Below the pieces are notes generated by a model. That model saw only the letters and a list, made by a program, of their open reading frames with translations. It had not been told where the DNA came from and ran no database searches. DNA of 64,000 nucleotides from Desulfitibacter alkalitolerans DSM 16504 (GTDB taxonomy: Bacteria; Bacillota; DSM-16504; Desulfitibacterales; Desulfitibacteraceae), in contig NZ_KK211100.1 of NCBI RefSeq assembly GCF_000620305.1, positions 362,467 to 426,466 of the forward strand, in the 5' to 3' direction. This document shows, piece after piece, positions 9,214 to 18,105 of the stretch; the stretch's first letter is position 1; every line of letters begins with the position of its first letter. The position numbers and the translations under genes are program-made.

Positions 9214-10992
9214 TCAAGACTCAAAATAAAGGGAGCTTTGCTGTTCAGAGACCTTCTCTATTCTTGAGCCGCATTTTAAAATTGTACCAGGATGGACAAT
9301 GGATGACTTTATAAAGCTGTCCTTATCCACCTGTATGAAGGTCGGGATCTCAGCATTGCTTCCTATTTCTACAGCTTTAACCCACCCCTTGGCAGTAATG
9401 GACCCTCCCTTAAAAACACCTGGGCTTCCTGTGATTTCCACATTGCCTTTAGCAAAAATTTTTGTATTATAACACCCTTTTCCTTTCACTAGCACATCAC
9501 CAGTAGTTTGAATATCACAGTTTTGTATATAAGGGCATTTTACATGTGCCTTATGGGAACTAGCCTCACCCATTTCCCCTATGAATTTTTTAATGTCTGT
9601 AAAGGTAATAGCCAAAGAATAATCAAATTCATTTAAATTTTTAACCTGTAATGGTCCCATGCCGCTTATTTTTCCCTGCCATGTTTTTACATGATTAATT
9701 ACTTTTTCAAGACCTGATTTGTCCATTTTTTCGGCCACCATGAGTTTTTCAAGCTCAGCAAGGGTCTTCAACACCCCTGCCATCATGTTATATAGTCCTG
9801 AAAATTTCTGCTCAAGCAAAATCTTTAGTATAGCACCATCAGTAGTGTTTTGTTTGTTTTTTTGTATTGAGAGCTTCAGGCTCTTGGCTGCCTTTATAAA
9901 CTTTTTCAGGTTGTCTTCCATAAGATTTAAGTCATCTTTGGCCTTTTGGAATACCAACTCATTTCCACCTGCTTTTACTACACACCCTACTAAATTGTTA
10001 TGAACAATAATTTCTCTCCCTGCAATTAAGGTGGAGTTGGCTGCAAAGCCAAAAATTTCTATTTTACCCTTAGCCTGAACCTTCATACCGTCCATTACAT
10101 TGCCTCGGATTAAAACATCGCCCTTAAATTTAATATATCCTTCTTTAGCATCTGCATCTCCCTCAACTGCATAGACGGGCAGTACAGAATACTTGCTGTT
10201 GTTTTTCTCAAGTCGGCCCTCAACGGCTGCAGCAAGAATGGTTCCTGAATTTTCATATTTGGTTCCTGGGCCTGCTATTAACCTGGCCTCCTTTGGCTTT
10301 GGAGGCGGGACCTCTATTCCGTTAACATTTACTCCACTTTCGCCTTCTTTGGATAAGTGCAGCCGGGCAATTCTCTGGTTTTCCTTGACTATTCTTATTA
10401 TCCGATCCCTAATTATACCTTCTCCCTCATTTGGTGCATCAGAATTGTCTTCAATTGGAATAAGCTCCTCAACCCAACCATTTTTACCAGGAACATATGG
10501 TTTTCCCCTGGCTACTGTATGTTCCTTCCCTGGTTTTGCAATAGCCATTTCTACCATTTCTCTATCAATACCATAAACTATCATCTGGCCGTTTAGATAC
10601 TCTAATATTTCCTGAGCTGTAAAAGGTTTTTCAATTGGTTTTGAATGAAGACAGTTTACAATTATTCTATTGCTTTGAGGTGTATCTTGAACATAGTACT
10701 CTTCCCCAGGCTTATAATTAACCAGCAAATTGGCTGTCATTTTATCAGATGATACAGTTAGTTCAAGTTCTCTGACAGGTTCGACTTTGTTGGGGATTAT
10801 TACTATCCTTTGTTTACTGTTAACAAAGGTGGCTTCCTCTATAATGCTATTGTCCACCATAACAGAAACATTTTTTCCTGGAATTATGCAGGCCTCTTGA
10901 GTACTATTTATTGGGTCTGTTACATAAACCTTTCCATTTCCAATTGAGATTGTTCCGCTTTTAATTTCCATATTCGCCTCACATTCTGTCAT
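9214..10992 (-). CDS. FapA-family (DUF342) polymer-forming protein
   Basis: DUF342/FapA proteins carry a right-handed parallel beta-helix and have been linked to flagellar assembly, cell-shape sensing or surface polymer scaffolds. The 592-residue product shows the FapA N-domain (about 110-180, ILEYLNGQMIVYGID), the signature GTILAAAVEGRLEKN, repeated short beta-helix rungs (IKFKGDVLIRGNVMDGMKVQ; later KGKGCYNTKIFAKGNVEITG) and a helical coiled-coil insertion (about 345-470). A second Met at 10971 with GAGG in front is an alternative start. It stands alone between dacF-type and LysR genes. Confidence 0.82.
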   Translation of the reverse strand: MTECEANMEIKSGTISIGNGKVYVTDPINSTQEACIIPGKNVSVMVDNSIIEEATFVNSKQRIVIIPNKVEPVRELELTVSSDKMTANLLVNYKPGEEYYVQDTPQSNRIIVNCLHSKPIEKPFTAQEILEYLNGQMIVYGIDREMVEMAIAKPGKEHTVARGKPYVPGKNGWVEELIPIEDNSDAPNEGEGIIRDRIIRIVKENQRIARLHLSKEGESGVNVNGIEVPPPKPKEARLIAGPGTKYENSGTILAAAVEGRLEKNNSKYSVLPVYAVEGDADAKEGYIKFKGDVLIRGNVMDGMKVQAKGKIEIFGFAANSTLIAGREIIVHNNLVGCVVKAGGNELVFQKAKDDLNLMEDNLKKFIKAAKSLKLSIQKNKQNTTDGAILKILLEQKFSGLYNMMAGVLKTLAELEKLMVAEKMDKSGLEKVINHVKTWQGKISGMGPLQVKNLNEFDYSLAITFTDIKKFIGEMGEASSHKAHVKCPYIQNCDIQTTGDVLVKGKGCYNTKIFAKGNVEITGSPGVFKGGSITAKGWVKAVEIGSNAEIPTFIQVDKDSFIKSSIVHPGTILKCGSRIEKVSEQQSSLYFES

Positions 10993-11108
10993 AGTTTCTC
11001 ACCGCCTTCACCTATCTCTTATCCATATTTAGGATTTCGTCATAATCTGACTTTTTCCTCTTAATATGAGAAAAATCATTAGAAATGATTAAATTTGGTA
11101 CTATCTTA

Positions 11109-11119
11109 TCCCACTGGGA
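11109..11119. promoter_or_regulatory. Palindrome TCCCACTGGGA, candidate LysR-type operator
   Basis: A perfect 11-bp inverted repeat with a single central base lies between the divergent FapA and LysR genes, about 165 bases before the LysR start. LysR regulators typically bind dyads (T-N11-A type) in such divergent gaps. Binding by this LysR is inference. Confidence 0.35.
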
Positions 11120-11281
11120 ATACTATTGTTAACGATTATTGAATTAAAGGAAGCTGAAACATAAGAAATGACCAACCAGCTTGTATTAGTGTTTTTAGCA
11201 CTGTTATTGCAATTTCTAATAAAATAAAGTAAACTTATGTATAACATATTCACATTTTTGAAATGAAAGTAGGTGAAGGCT

Positions 11282-12196
11282 ATGGATCCTCATCTCGCGG
11301 TTTTTAAGGCAGTGGCAGACAAAAGGAGTTTTTCCCAGGCAGCTAAGTCATTACACATTAGCCAGCCAGCAATAAGTCTCCAGATCCAATCTTTAGAGGA
11401 AAACCTGGGAGCCCGACTCTTTGACAGAAACAACAAAAGGGTTGTTTTAACACAAGCAGGCAAAACTTTCTACAAGTTTGCTACCCAAATCATAGAGCTT
11501 TATGATCAAGCACAAAAGGAAATTGCCGAGCTAACGGGTCTTGTTAAAGGCAAAATTAAGATTGGTGCTAGTTTAACCATTGGAGAGTATGTGCTGCCAA
11601 AAATTGCAGGATATTTCGTTAAGGATCATCCCGAGGTAAATATTACTATAAATATTGCAAATACTGAAGAAATCACAAGACATTTGTTAGCTAACACCCT
11701 AGACATTGGCCTAGTTGAAGGGCCAATTAAACACTCAGATCTCATCCTAGAAAAATTCATGGATGATGAACTCGTTGTCATAGTTCCCTTTGACCACCCA
11801 TGGGCAAAAAAAGATTTTATTTCTATGGATAGTCTTTTGTCACAGCCTTTTGTCTTAAGAGAGGCTGGTTCAGGAACGAGACAGATCATGGAAGAAAAGC
11901 TTATGGAATGCAGTGTTGACTATGAAGACTTACAAATAGCCATGGAGCTTGGAAGCACACAGGCTATTAAAGAAGCAGTAGAGGTGGGCTTGGGTGTTTC
12001 AATTATCTCCAAATGGGCAATAAAAAAGGATTTGAAATTTAACAATCTAGGTATGACCAGGATTGAAAACTGTACCTTTAATAGGAATTTCTATCTTGTT
12101 TATAACAAGCATCATTTTCTAACACAGGCTACTGAAACACTTATTAAATTGTTAAAAAGCAATGAATTAACAAGTATTCTTGAAGCAAAGCTATAA
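11282..12196 (+). CDS. LysR-family transcriptional regulator (CysL-like)
   Basis: A LysR regulator with an N-terminal winged helix (FKAVADKRSFSQAAKSLHIS, QPAISLQIQSLEENLGARLF) and a periplasmic-binding-like effector domain (from about residue 85) with the RLEAGSGTR-type pocket segment (REAGSGTRQIM). CysL- and CysB-like relatives sense sulfur or nitrogen compounds. A GTG at 11273 would add three residues, but AGGTG is better placed for ATG 11282, giving 304 residues. It is transcribed towards the dsr genes and convergent with dsrN; control of the dsr locus is a reasonable inference. Confidence 0.9.
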   Translation: MDPHLAVFKAVADKRSFSQAAKSLHISQPAISLQIQSLEENLGARLFDRNNKRVVLTQAGKTFYKFATQIIELYDQAQKEIAELTGLVKGKIKIGASLTIGEYVLPKIAGYFVKDHPEVNITINIANTEEITRHLLANTLDIGLVEGPIKHSDLILEKFMDDELVVIVPFDHPWAKKDFISMDSLLSQPFVLREAGSGTRQIMEEKLMECSVDYEDLQIAMELGSTQAIKEAVEVGLGVSIISKWAIKKDLKFNNLGMTRIENCTFNRNFYLVYNKHHFLTQATETLIKLLKSNELTSILEAKL

Positions 12197-12225
12197 CCAG
12201 CATCATGTGCTGGTTATTTTTTATT
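12193..12225 (+). terminator. Terminator after LysR gene
   Basis: AACCAGCA-TCATG-TGCTGGTT followed by ATTTTTTATTTT immediately after the LysR stop. The minus strand lacks a T run, so it should act on the LysR transcript only. Confidence 0.8.
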
Positions 12226-12423
12226 TTATATTTCCAGGTGTTTAATTGCATTCTGACTGCAAAGGAGTAAGCATTTGCCGCAGCCTCTACAGGAATTATC
12301 AATGAATAGAGCGTCACCTACAGCTTCTTGAACTATGCATTTATATTCACAACTCTCCCTGGGTAAGCAAATACTGCAGTTTAAACATTTCTTAAAGTCA
12401 ATAAAGTATAGTCTTTTAGCCAT
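12226..12423 (-). CDS. Small ferredoxin-like 4Fe-4S protein with irregular first cluster motif
   Basis: The 65-residue product has one regular cluster motif near the C-terminus (CRGCGKCLLLC) and a first half with CLNCSICLPRESCEYKC, whose spacing departs from CxxCxxCxxxC, so it could bind one standard cluster plus an unusual metal site. Its ATG overlaps the end of dsrN by 8 bases, so the two are probably co-translated. Role is unknown; an electron carrier or a partner for the siroheme-amidating enzyme are both possible. It is the last gene of the dsrAB unit. Confidence 0.75.
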   Translation of the reverse strand: MAKRLYFIDFKKCLNCSICLPRESCEYKCIVQEAVGDALFIDNSCRGCGKCLLLCSQNAIKHLEI

Positions 12424-13810
12424 TTACCTTAACACCTTTAACTAACTCAAGAAAGCCTTGTGCCCATTGGGGACTGGATAAGGAATGGATATGATTGTAT
12501 GTTGCTAATACATTTTTGTAAGTAATTCCATCTGCTAAACCATCTATACCAGAGCCTCTCTCCACTCTAAAGGCAAAGGAAGCAGCAGAAGAATCCAAAT
12601 TTAGTATTCTTGAGTTATGGAATTCATGTCCCCTAATAATTAGGCCTAAATCTTTAAAAAATGGATTTGGGTTGTTTACAATTAAACGTGTGTAACCATG
12701 ACCTTGTGGTTTATCCTCCATTCTAACAACAAAGGGGAATATACCAACCATATCATAATGGTTTCTATCAGTAATGATTTTCTGGCCAAGGTACATTAAA
12801 CCGCCACATTCTGCATAAATGGGCAAGCCTCTTTCTGCTTTATCTTTAATCTGCTTTCTAAGGGTAGCATTATTTTCAAGTTCCTCAGCAAACACCTCTG
12901 GAAACCCACCCCCAATATATAGCCCATCTATATCTGGAAGGTTAGTATCATTTAGTGAATCTATATATATTAGCTCTGCACCAAATTCTTCTAATGCCTC
13001 TAGGTTTTCAGGGTAATAAAATGAGAAGGCTCTATCCCTGATAACTCCAATTTTTATATTTTTATCTGAAAGGTTATTATTGTTTACTGGAATTAAAACC
13101 TCGAGAGGTTTAGCGTTTTTTGCTATTCTCATTAATAAATCCAGATCAACATTTTGTTGAATTGAATTGGCAATATATTCAATGGACTGATGATGTTTCT
13201 CATCTTCATGGGCAGGGATAAGGCCTAAATGCCTATCAGGTATAGTCATATTACTATCCTTTGGAATGGCACCAATTACAGGTATTCCACAGTATTTCTC
13301 AATTGATCCCCTTAGGATTTTTTCATGTCTGCTCCTTGCAACCTGATTTAAAATTACACCGGCAATTTCCACATCCTTGTCAAACTGCTGGAAACCCATG
13401 ACTAGAGGGGCAACACTTCTTGTCATTCTTCGAGTGTCAACAACAAAGATAACAGGCGCTTTAATTATTTTGGCAACCTGTGCAGTACTACCTGTTCCAT
13501 CCAGGTCAAATCCATCATGTAGACCCATGGCACCCTCTATTATACTAAGAGTTGATTTTTGCGTACCTTTAATAAAGGATTTTTTTAGGGTTTCATCATC
13601 CATCATGTAACAATCCAGGTTGCGGCAAAGGGTACCAGTTACCTTTGTATGCCAGCTTGGATCTATATAGTCTGGACCTTTCTTAAAGGATTGGACCTTT
13701 ATACCCTTTTTTGTATATGCCCTTAACAGACCAAGGGTAATGGTAGTTTTGCCAGAACGTCCATGGGGAGCAGCTATTACTATTCGAGGTATAAGATATT
13801 TTTCTGTCAT
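12416..13810 (-). CDS. dsrN: Siroheme/cobyrinate a,c-diamide synthase family protein, DsrN
   Basis: CbiA/CobB-family enzymes amidate tetrapyrrole carboxylates with glutamine and ATP; DsrN is the dsr-linked member thought to make the siroheme amide of dissimilatory sulfite reductase. Domains: ATPase with P-loop PHGRSGKTTITLGLL at the N-terminus, and a class I-type glutaminase domain with the Cys in YAECGGLMYLG and the His in RGHEFHNS. No cobalamin genes are nearby while dsrC and dsrAB are, favouring DsrN over CbiA. A GTG at 13822 is possible, but AAGGTGG favours ATG 13810 (464 residues). Confidence 0.88.
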   Translation of the reverse strand: MTEKYLIPRIVIAAPHGRSGKTTITLGLLRAYTKKGIKVQSFKKGPDYIDPSWHTKVTGTLCRNLDCYMMDDETLKKSFIKGTQKSTLSIIEGAMGLHDGFDLDGTGSTAQVAKIIKAPVIFVVDTRRMTRSVAPLVMGFQQFDKDVEIAGVILNQVARSRHEKILRGSIEKYCGIPVIGAIPKDSNMTIPDRHLGLIPAHEDEKHHQSIEYIANSIQQNVDLDLLMRIAKNAKPLEVLIPVNNNNLSDKNIKIGVIRDRAFSFYYPENLEALEEFGAELIYIDSLNDTNLPDIDGLYIGGGFPEVFAEELENNATLRKQIKDKAERGLPIYAECGGLMYLGQKIITDRNHYDMVGIFPFVVRMEDKPQGHGYTRLIVNNPNPFFKDLGLIIRGHEFHNSRILNLDSSAASFAFRVERGSGIDGLADGITYKNVLATYNHIHSLSSPQWAQGFLELVKGVKVNG

Positions 13811-13894
13811 GCAGTATTCCACCTTTAGTTAACTGGTTGTGATTTTATATATAGTTTATACAGTTAATGATAGTTTACCATAGCTATTACTATA

Positions 13895-13935
13895 ATAAAA
13901 CAGTACCAGATTTACAACCCCCGGTACTGTTTAAA
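13895..13935 (-). terminator. Terminator downstream of dsrC
   Basis: On the minus strand AAACAGTACC ... GGTACTGTTT is followed by TATTATAG. It lies between dsrC and dsrN, so dsrN may be partly uncoupled from dsrC or reached by read-through. Confidence 0.6.
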
Positions 13936-14042
13936 TAATTCTTCTTATTTTATCACGTACTAACCGTCCGTAGTCTACCTGCTGCAACGGAGAGTAAGTT
14001 CCTGTTTAGTTCAACTAAGCCAATAAATTGGCAAGCTTCACT

Positions 14043-14360
14043 CTATACACAACCTGTTGGTTTTGGTAATCCTGCAACCTTACATGCACCTTTAGCTGGT
14101 CCAGTTGGGAAAAGTTCATAAACCTGATTTAGCTTTAGACCTGTTTCTTTTGTAAGCTTTCTAACCATTGGGGCAATACCGAATTCTGCATAATAGTTTC
14201 TTAAATATCTGATAAGCTCCCAATGTTTTTCAGTTAGCTCTTCAACTTCCTCAGCTTTAGCAAGAACCACTGCAATTTCCTCATTCCACTGATCGGGATC
14301 AACCATGAAGCCGTCCTCATCTAGTTCAATCTCTACACCGTTTACATTGATTGTAGACAT
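14043..14360 (-). CDS. dsrC: Sulfur carrier DsrC
   Basis: DsrC accepts sulfur from DsrAB as a trisulfide and is recycled by the DsrMKJOP complex. The 105-residue product has the family core (HWELIRYLRNYYAEFGIAPM) and the flexible C-terminal arm with both redox cysteines: Cys93 in KGACKVAG and the penultimate Cys104 in PTGCV, 11 residues apart. That makes it a true DsrC rather than a TusE-like or RspA-type protein lacking one Cys. GGAGG precedes the ATG. High cellular demand fits its own terminator downstream. Confidence 0.97.
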   Translation of the reverse strand: MSTINVNGVEIELDEDGFMVDPDQWNEEIAVVLAKAEEVEELTEKHWELIRYLRNYYAEFGIAPMVRKLTKETGLKLNQVYELFPTGPAKGACKVAGLPKPTGCV

Positions 14361-14430
14361 AAAGCACCTCCATCTTTTTGCACATATTCTGTTTGCAAAA
14401 AATCTATTTTTTTATTAATTAATACAGCCT

Positions 14431-14616
14431 TTATAACTCTTGAAACTTCACAGCTTCTGTTGGACATACTGCTACACAGCTTTCGCAGCCAATACACTCA
14501 CTACTATCCTCACACACAGCTTTTCCATCAACCATGTCAATGATATTAACTGGACAAGCTTCTACACACTCACCACAACCATCGCATTTATCTTCTTTGA
14601 TTGTTATTAAATACAT
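14431..14616 (-). CDS. 2[4Fe-4S] ferredoxin
   Basis: A 61-residue ferredoxin with two regular motifs, CDGCGECVEACP (near residue 11) and CIGCESCVAVCP (near residue 42). It is a cytoplasmic low-potential electron carrier. Lying between dsrD and dsrC in the dsrAB unit, it may supply electrons to DsrAB (inference). GGGGGG precedes the ATG. Comparable ferredoxins occur close to dsrAB in other sulfite reducers. Confidence 0.93.
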   Translation of the reverse strand: MYLITIKEDKCDGCGECVEACPVNIIDMVDGKAVCEDSSECIGCESCVAVCPTEAVKFQEL

Positions 14617-14693
14617 TACACAGCCCCCCTTGTGCTATTTTCATATTTAACTACATTGATTATCAAATAGTAAGGAACTTTAAAATTTGTTAG

Positions 14694-14876
14694 TTAATTG
14701 TCAAATATTACTTCATCTTCGCATTCGTCTGCCAAATACGCTAACAAGGATTGAATAGCTATTTCCATCCCATCGGCAAATCCAGTTTTGTATTCTGTAG
14801 ACTTATAATTCCTTATTTCCTCGATTATTTCCATGTTTTCTTTTTCCCATTTTAGAATAATCTCTTGAAATTTCAT
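14694..14876 (-). CDS. Small acidic protein of unknown function in the dsr operon
   Basis: A 60-residue product that I do not recognise. It starts at ATG 14876, which has GGAGG at good spacing (a longer frame from 14891 contains that site). It is predicted helical and acidic (KFQEIILKWEKENMEIIEE at the start, ADECEDEVIFDN at the end) with one Cys, no membrane segment and no metal motif. The middle (TGFADGMEIAIQSLLAYL) resembles a small helical dimerisation or partner-binding unit. Its fixed place between dsrD and the ferredoxin suggests a role in sulfite reduction or DsrAB maturation, which is inference. Confidence 0.75.
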   Translation of the reverse strand: MKFQEIILKWEKENMEIIEEIRNYKSTEYKTGFADGMEIAIQSLLAYLADECEDEVIFDN

Positions 14877-15007
14877 AAAAATCCTCCACATATTTAAATT
14901 ATATTTTTTAACTATATTATTCCATAAGATGGAGGATTAACAAAGGAAAACTTTTACTTATAAGTGCGGGCTATGAATTAAAATCCTGAATTGCCTCTGC
15001 TATTTTT

Positions 15008-15217
15008 CTATTCTTTGCCTTTAATTCTAACAAAGGATGTTCCTAGATAAAGAAACTCTAAAATATCCTGTTTTGCAAGTTCATTAATCTGTTTGTCTAC
15101 TAGTTTTTTGTCAACACCTATAGCCTTGGCAATATCCTTGTTCTTTGATTTATCAACAGTCTTGAGGTAAGCCAACACTTTTTCCTGAATTTCCTCGGGA
15201 GTTAAATTATCACTCAT
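15008..15217 (-). CDS. dsrD: DsrD, winged-helix activator of DsrAB
   Basis: DsrD is a small winged-helix protein typical of reductive sulfate/sulfite reducers and reported to act as an allosteric activator of DsrAB. The 69-residue product has the family layout: helix VLAYLKTVDKSKNKDIAKAI, recognition-like helix KKLVDKQINELAKQ, then the wing ILEFLYLGTSFVRI. AGAGGTG precedes the ATG. Its presence, with no dsrEFH or dsrL seen, marks the pathway as reductive rather than sulfur-oxidising. Confidence 0.93.
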   Translation of the reverse strand: MSDNLTPEEIQEKVLAYLKTVDKSKNKDIAKAIGVDKKLVDKQINELAKQDILEFLYLGTSFVRIKGKE

Positions 15218-15250
15218 TTTTTACACCTCTCTAAATTTGGACATTTCTGC

Positions 15251-15313
15251 CTGAGCTGGGGAGCTTTATTCTGAGCAGGGGACTATCTTTATTAATAGAC
15301 GTCCCCTTCCCAG
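15251..15313 (-). other. Hairpin with direct repeats between dsrB and dsrD
   Basis: GGGGAC (15278-15283) pairs with GTCCCC (15301-15306) around an AT loop. On one side CTGAGCTGGGGA (15251) is repeated as CTGAGCAGGGGA (15271), so CTGGGGA could also pair with the nearby CCTTCCCAG. There is no long T run. It may be a processing or partial-termination structure separating dsrAB from dsrD expression. Confidence 0.5.
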
Positions 15314-15351
15314 TTATTGTCCTCATCTCTTACTACAGCATAAACCTTTAT

Positions 15352-16425
15352 TTAAAATTTAAAGTTAGTGCTAGTTCTAAATGTTGGTATTGAGAAAATG
15401 AAATCATCAATGTGCTTGTCTGTAAATGGCAGGTTGGCAATTTCAAAGAATTTTTCCCAGCCGATTCTTTCAATCCATTCGCCATATCTTTCACCTGGCT
15501 TGGCATTCTTAACCCAAATCTCAGTTAAGTTCACAATTGCATCCACTAATTCATTCCATCTTGGTGGAGTGTTTGGTACCCAGGGAATAGCTAAACGTGA
15601 GAATTGTGGGCCACTTCTAGCATTGGCAACTTTACCACCAACAAAGATTGCTATACCGTCGTTCTTTGGATCCATAATTGTTAATGAAGGACATACTGTA
15701 TAACAGTTACCACAGTACATACATTTTTCTTCATTAATGGAAACACTTTTAGCTTTTGGATTTGGCTTGATAGCTCCAGTTGGGCAGCTGGCAATAACAT
15801 TTGGAATTTCGCAGCCTTTTGATACACCTTCATCATTGATTTTTGGAATTGTTCTGTGGATACCCACGAAAGCAATATCAGAACAGTGTACAGCACCACA
15901 CATGTTCAAGCAGCATGCCATGGATATCTTCAATTTGGCTGGTAGTTTATCATACTTAAAATAGTCATATAGCCTATCCATAACTGCCTTAACAGTACCA
16001 GAAGCATCAGTAGCAGCACTATGGCAGTGAATCCAACCTTGAGTATGAATAATATTATTCAAGCAGTTGCCTGTACCACCTACTGGCCAGCCCATTCCTT
16101 CTACCTCTTCAATTAAAGGTTCTACCTTGCTTTCATCTGACAATAAAAACTCAACATTGTGCCTACTAGTAAAGCGCAGGTGACCATCACAGTACTTGTC
16201 AGCTAAATCAGCAAATTCTCTTATTGTAGTTATGGCTAACAAACGTGGTGAGCCAATCCTTACTGTATATAAAGCATCACCAGTTTCAGAAACGTGCTTT
16301 AAAACACCTGGTTTAACATACTCGTGATATTTCCATTTTCCATAGTTATCCTTAATAATCTGTGGCAGTTGATCCTCATAATGTGGAGGACCTATATCAG
16401 TTTTTGGCTTTAAAACTTCTGACAT
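15352..16425 (-). CDS. dsrB: Dissimilatory sulfite reductase beta subunit DsrB
   Basis: DsrB forms the alpha2beta2 sulfite reductase with DsrA in the cytoplasm. The 357-residue product carries the siroheme-adjacent cluster cysteines Cys134 (WIHCHSA), Cys171, Cys172 and Cys176 (ACCLNMCG), the same spacing as known DsrB, and a ferredoxin domain with Cys235/238/241/245 ([11 protein letters not shown]). The opening [18 protein letters not shown] and [17 protein letters not shown] are diagnostic. It starts one base after the dsrA stop. Confidence 0.98.
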   Translation of the reverse strand: MSEVLKPKTDIGPPHYEDQLPQIIKDNYGKWKYHEYVKPGVLKHVSETGDALYTVRIGSPRLLAITTIREFADLADKYCDGHLRFTSRHNVEFLLSDESKVEPLIEEVEGMGWPVGGTGNCLNNIIHTQGWIHCHSAATDASGTVKAVMDRLYDYFKYDKLPAKLKISMACCLNMCGAVHCSDIAFVGIHRTIPKINDEGVSKGCEIPNVIASCPTGAIKPNPKAKSVSINEEKCMYCGNCYTVCPSLTIMDPKNDGIAIFVGGKVANARSGPQFSRLAIPWVPNTPPRWNELVDAIVNLTEIWVKNAKPGERYGEWIERIGWEKFFEIANLPFTDKHIDDFIFSIPTFRTSTNFKF

Positions 16426-16426
16426 G

Positions 16427-17668
16427 TTACTTCACCTCCTTGTCTGTAGCTGCTTCTTTAAATGTATCATTATTCATCTCAGCAATTTCTTCAGGCCACC
16501 AGAAGAAATATGGGTTGGCCCTTGGATGTTTAACCATTTGCGGTTTAGCTTCTAAACCAACTTCTTTCAAGAAGGTTCTCATGCCTTTTCTATAAATCAA
16601 TTCGCCAACTCTCTCTCTAACCTTGGCGTTTTCGTCCCACCAATCCCAAATTCTTTCAAATAAATCTTTTAATTCAGCATAGCCGTCTTCCTTATTAAGC
16701 TTCATGAATGGTACAATGACCCATGATAGGAAAGCTGACTGAACAATTGTAGCTTTACCACCAATAAGAAGGGTAATACCTGTGTCCTTGCCAATTCTTA
16801 ATGCTTTTGGCATTTTGTTAATACAGTGCATGCATCTTACACAATTCTCATCATCAACCTTGAACTCAAAGGTCTCTTGATTAAAACTAATACAGTGTGA
16901 TGGACACTTTTTAACAACCAGGTTTAATATATCATAGCCACTCTTGCCATATTCGTTTACTTTTTCTTGGTCTATTCTTATAGCATCTCTCCAGGTTCCA
17001 ACAATGGAAAGGTCAGCACGTGCTACAGCGGCAACACAGTCATTGGCACATCCAGAAATCTTGATTTTCATTTTGTATGGCCACATTGGTCTATGGAGAT
17101 AATCTTGAAATTCATTAGTTAAATCATGGCAAAGATGTAAAGTATCAATACAAGCATTCTGGCAGCGAGCCATACCAGCACATGCACTTGGTGTTCTTAA
17201 GTTTGAGCCAGAACCTCCCAAGTCAAAGCCATTATTTGATAATTCGTTGAAACATGGCTGCAAATGAGGAGTAGTAGTTCCAAGAAGAATAACATCACCT
17301 GTAGCACCATGGAAGTTTGTTAAGCCACTACCATGTTTTTCCCAAATGTCACACAGCTTTCTTAAAGTTTCACTTGAGTAAAACCATCCACTAGGTTGGT
17401 TAACCCTCATTGTGTGAAACTCAGCAACGTTAGGATACTTGTGACCTAAATCTGAATATCTACCAATAACCCCACCACCATAACCAGTTACACCTACTAT
17501 ACCGCCGTGTTTCCAGTGAACTGTGTTATCTTCAAATGATGTTTCAAGAAGACCAAGCAAGTCCTTTGCTGCAGGATTTTTTTCTTCCTCTTTTTCCATT
17601 TCAGTTACAAAGCTGGGCCATTTACCTTTTTTAAGTTCATCTAGCATGGGCCTTTTGTTTTCTGACAC
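16427..17668 (-). CDS. dsrA: Dissimilatory sulfite reductase alpha subunit DsrA
   Basis: DsrA holds the catalytic siroheme-[4Fe-4S] centre that reduces sulfite. The 413-residue product has the C-X5-C motif (Cys163, Cys169) and C-X3-C motif (Cys207, Cys211) for the siroheme-coupled cluster, and a ferredoxin domain using Cys259 with Cys276/279/282 ([12 protein letters not shown]). The family segment [12 protein letters not shown] is present. The start is GTG with GGAGGTGG at good spacing. It is the first gene of the dsrAB unit, 437 bases after dsrM. Confidence 0.98.
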   Translation of the reverse strand: MSENKRPMLDELKKGKWPSFVTEMEKEEEKNPAAKDLLGLLETSFEDNTVHWKHGGIVGVTGYGGGVIGRYSDLGHKYPNVAEFHTMRVNQPSGWFYSSETLRKLCDIWEKHGSGLTNFHGATGDVILLGTTTPHLQPCFNELSNNGFDLGGSGSNLRTPSACAGMARCQNACIDTLHLCHDLTNEFQDYLHRPMWPYKMKIKISGCANDCVAAVARADLSIVGTWRDAIRIDQEKVNEYGKSGYDILNLVVKKCPSHCISFNQETFEFKVDDENCVRCMHCINKMPKALRIGKDTGITLLIGGKATIVQSAFLSWVIVPFMKLNKEDGYAELKDLFERIWDWWDENAKVRERVGELIYRKGMRTFLKEVGLEAKPQMVKHPRANPYFFWWPEEIAEMNNDTFKEAATDKEVK

Positions 17669-18105
17669 AGATAATCCACCTCCATATAAATTTTTATTTT
17701 GCTTTTTTGGGTTTAATTTTTGGTACTAACTTTATTTTTTAACACCAACTCAATAGCTGACCTTCTATGGGCATATCTCTTTAGATCCATCTCTCTATTT
17801 GTACCTCTGGGGTATACCCTCCGGGTTAAATATCGGGCTAAATATTTTGATAGATATTTATATATAATTATATATAATTCTTAAATACTGCTTTGCCCTT
17901 TTGTTATTGAGTTGAGTATTTACGGGTTTACTGCTACTTTGTACCATTTATCACAGGCACATTCATAACATGAACTCATTCTTCTCACTACATGCTTTAT
18001 ATTAGACTTTTATAGCTAAAACTCCTGCATGTTTGTTATTGTTATTTCTGATTACTATAATAGGTTTTTTATATAACAACCAGATGTATGATATATTTGC
18101 TTTAT
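17669..18105. other. dsrM-dsrA intergenic region, probable dsrAB promoter
   Basis: An AT-rich 437-base gap on the minus-strand side upstream of dsrA. It holds the perfect palindrome GGGTATACCC (17810-17819) inside a GC-richer patch, then a run of alternating A/T (about 17850-17885). I could not assign a convincing -35/-10 pair. A 20-codon Cys-rich frame at 17920-17979 is noted but not called. Confidence 0.5.

Noticed and set aside
13811-14042. Cobalamin riboswitch before the CbiA-like gene
   Set aside because: No B12-box-like sequence; the gap contains only a terminator. This also supports DsrN rather than a B12 enzyme.
17854-17867. ATATTTATATATAA shared between the dsrA and LysR (26225-26238) upstream regions
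   Set aside because: Such A/T-only strings are expected by chance in this sequence; no other similarity around them.
17920-17979. A 20-codon minus-strand frame with C-x2-C-x-C (SSCYECACDKW) downstream of dsrM
   Set aside because: No properly spaced ribosome binding site and too short to judge; left as a note in the intergenic entry.
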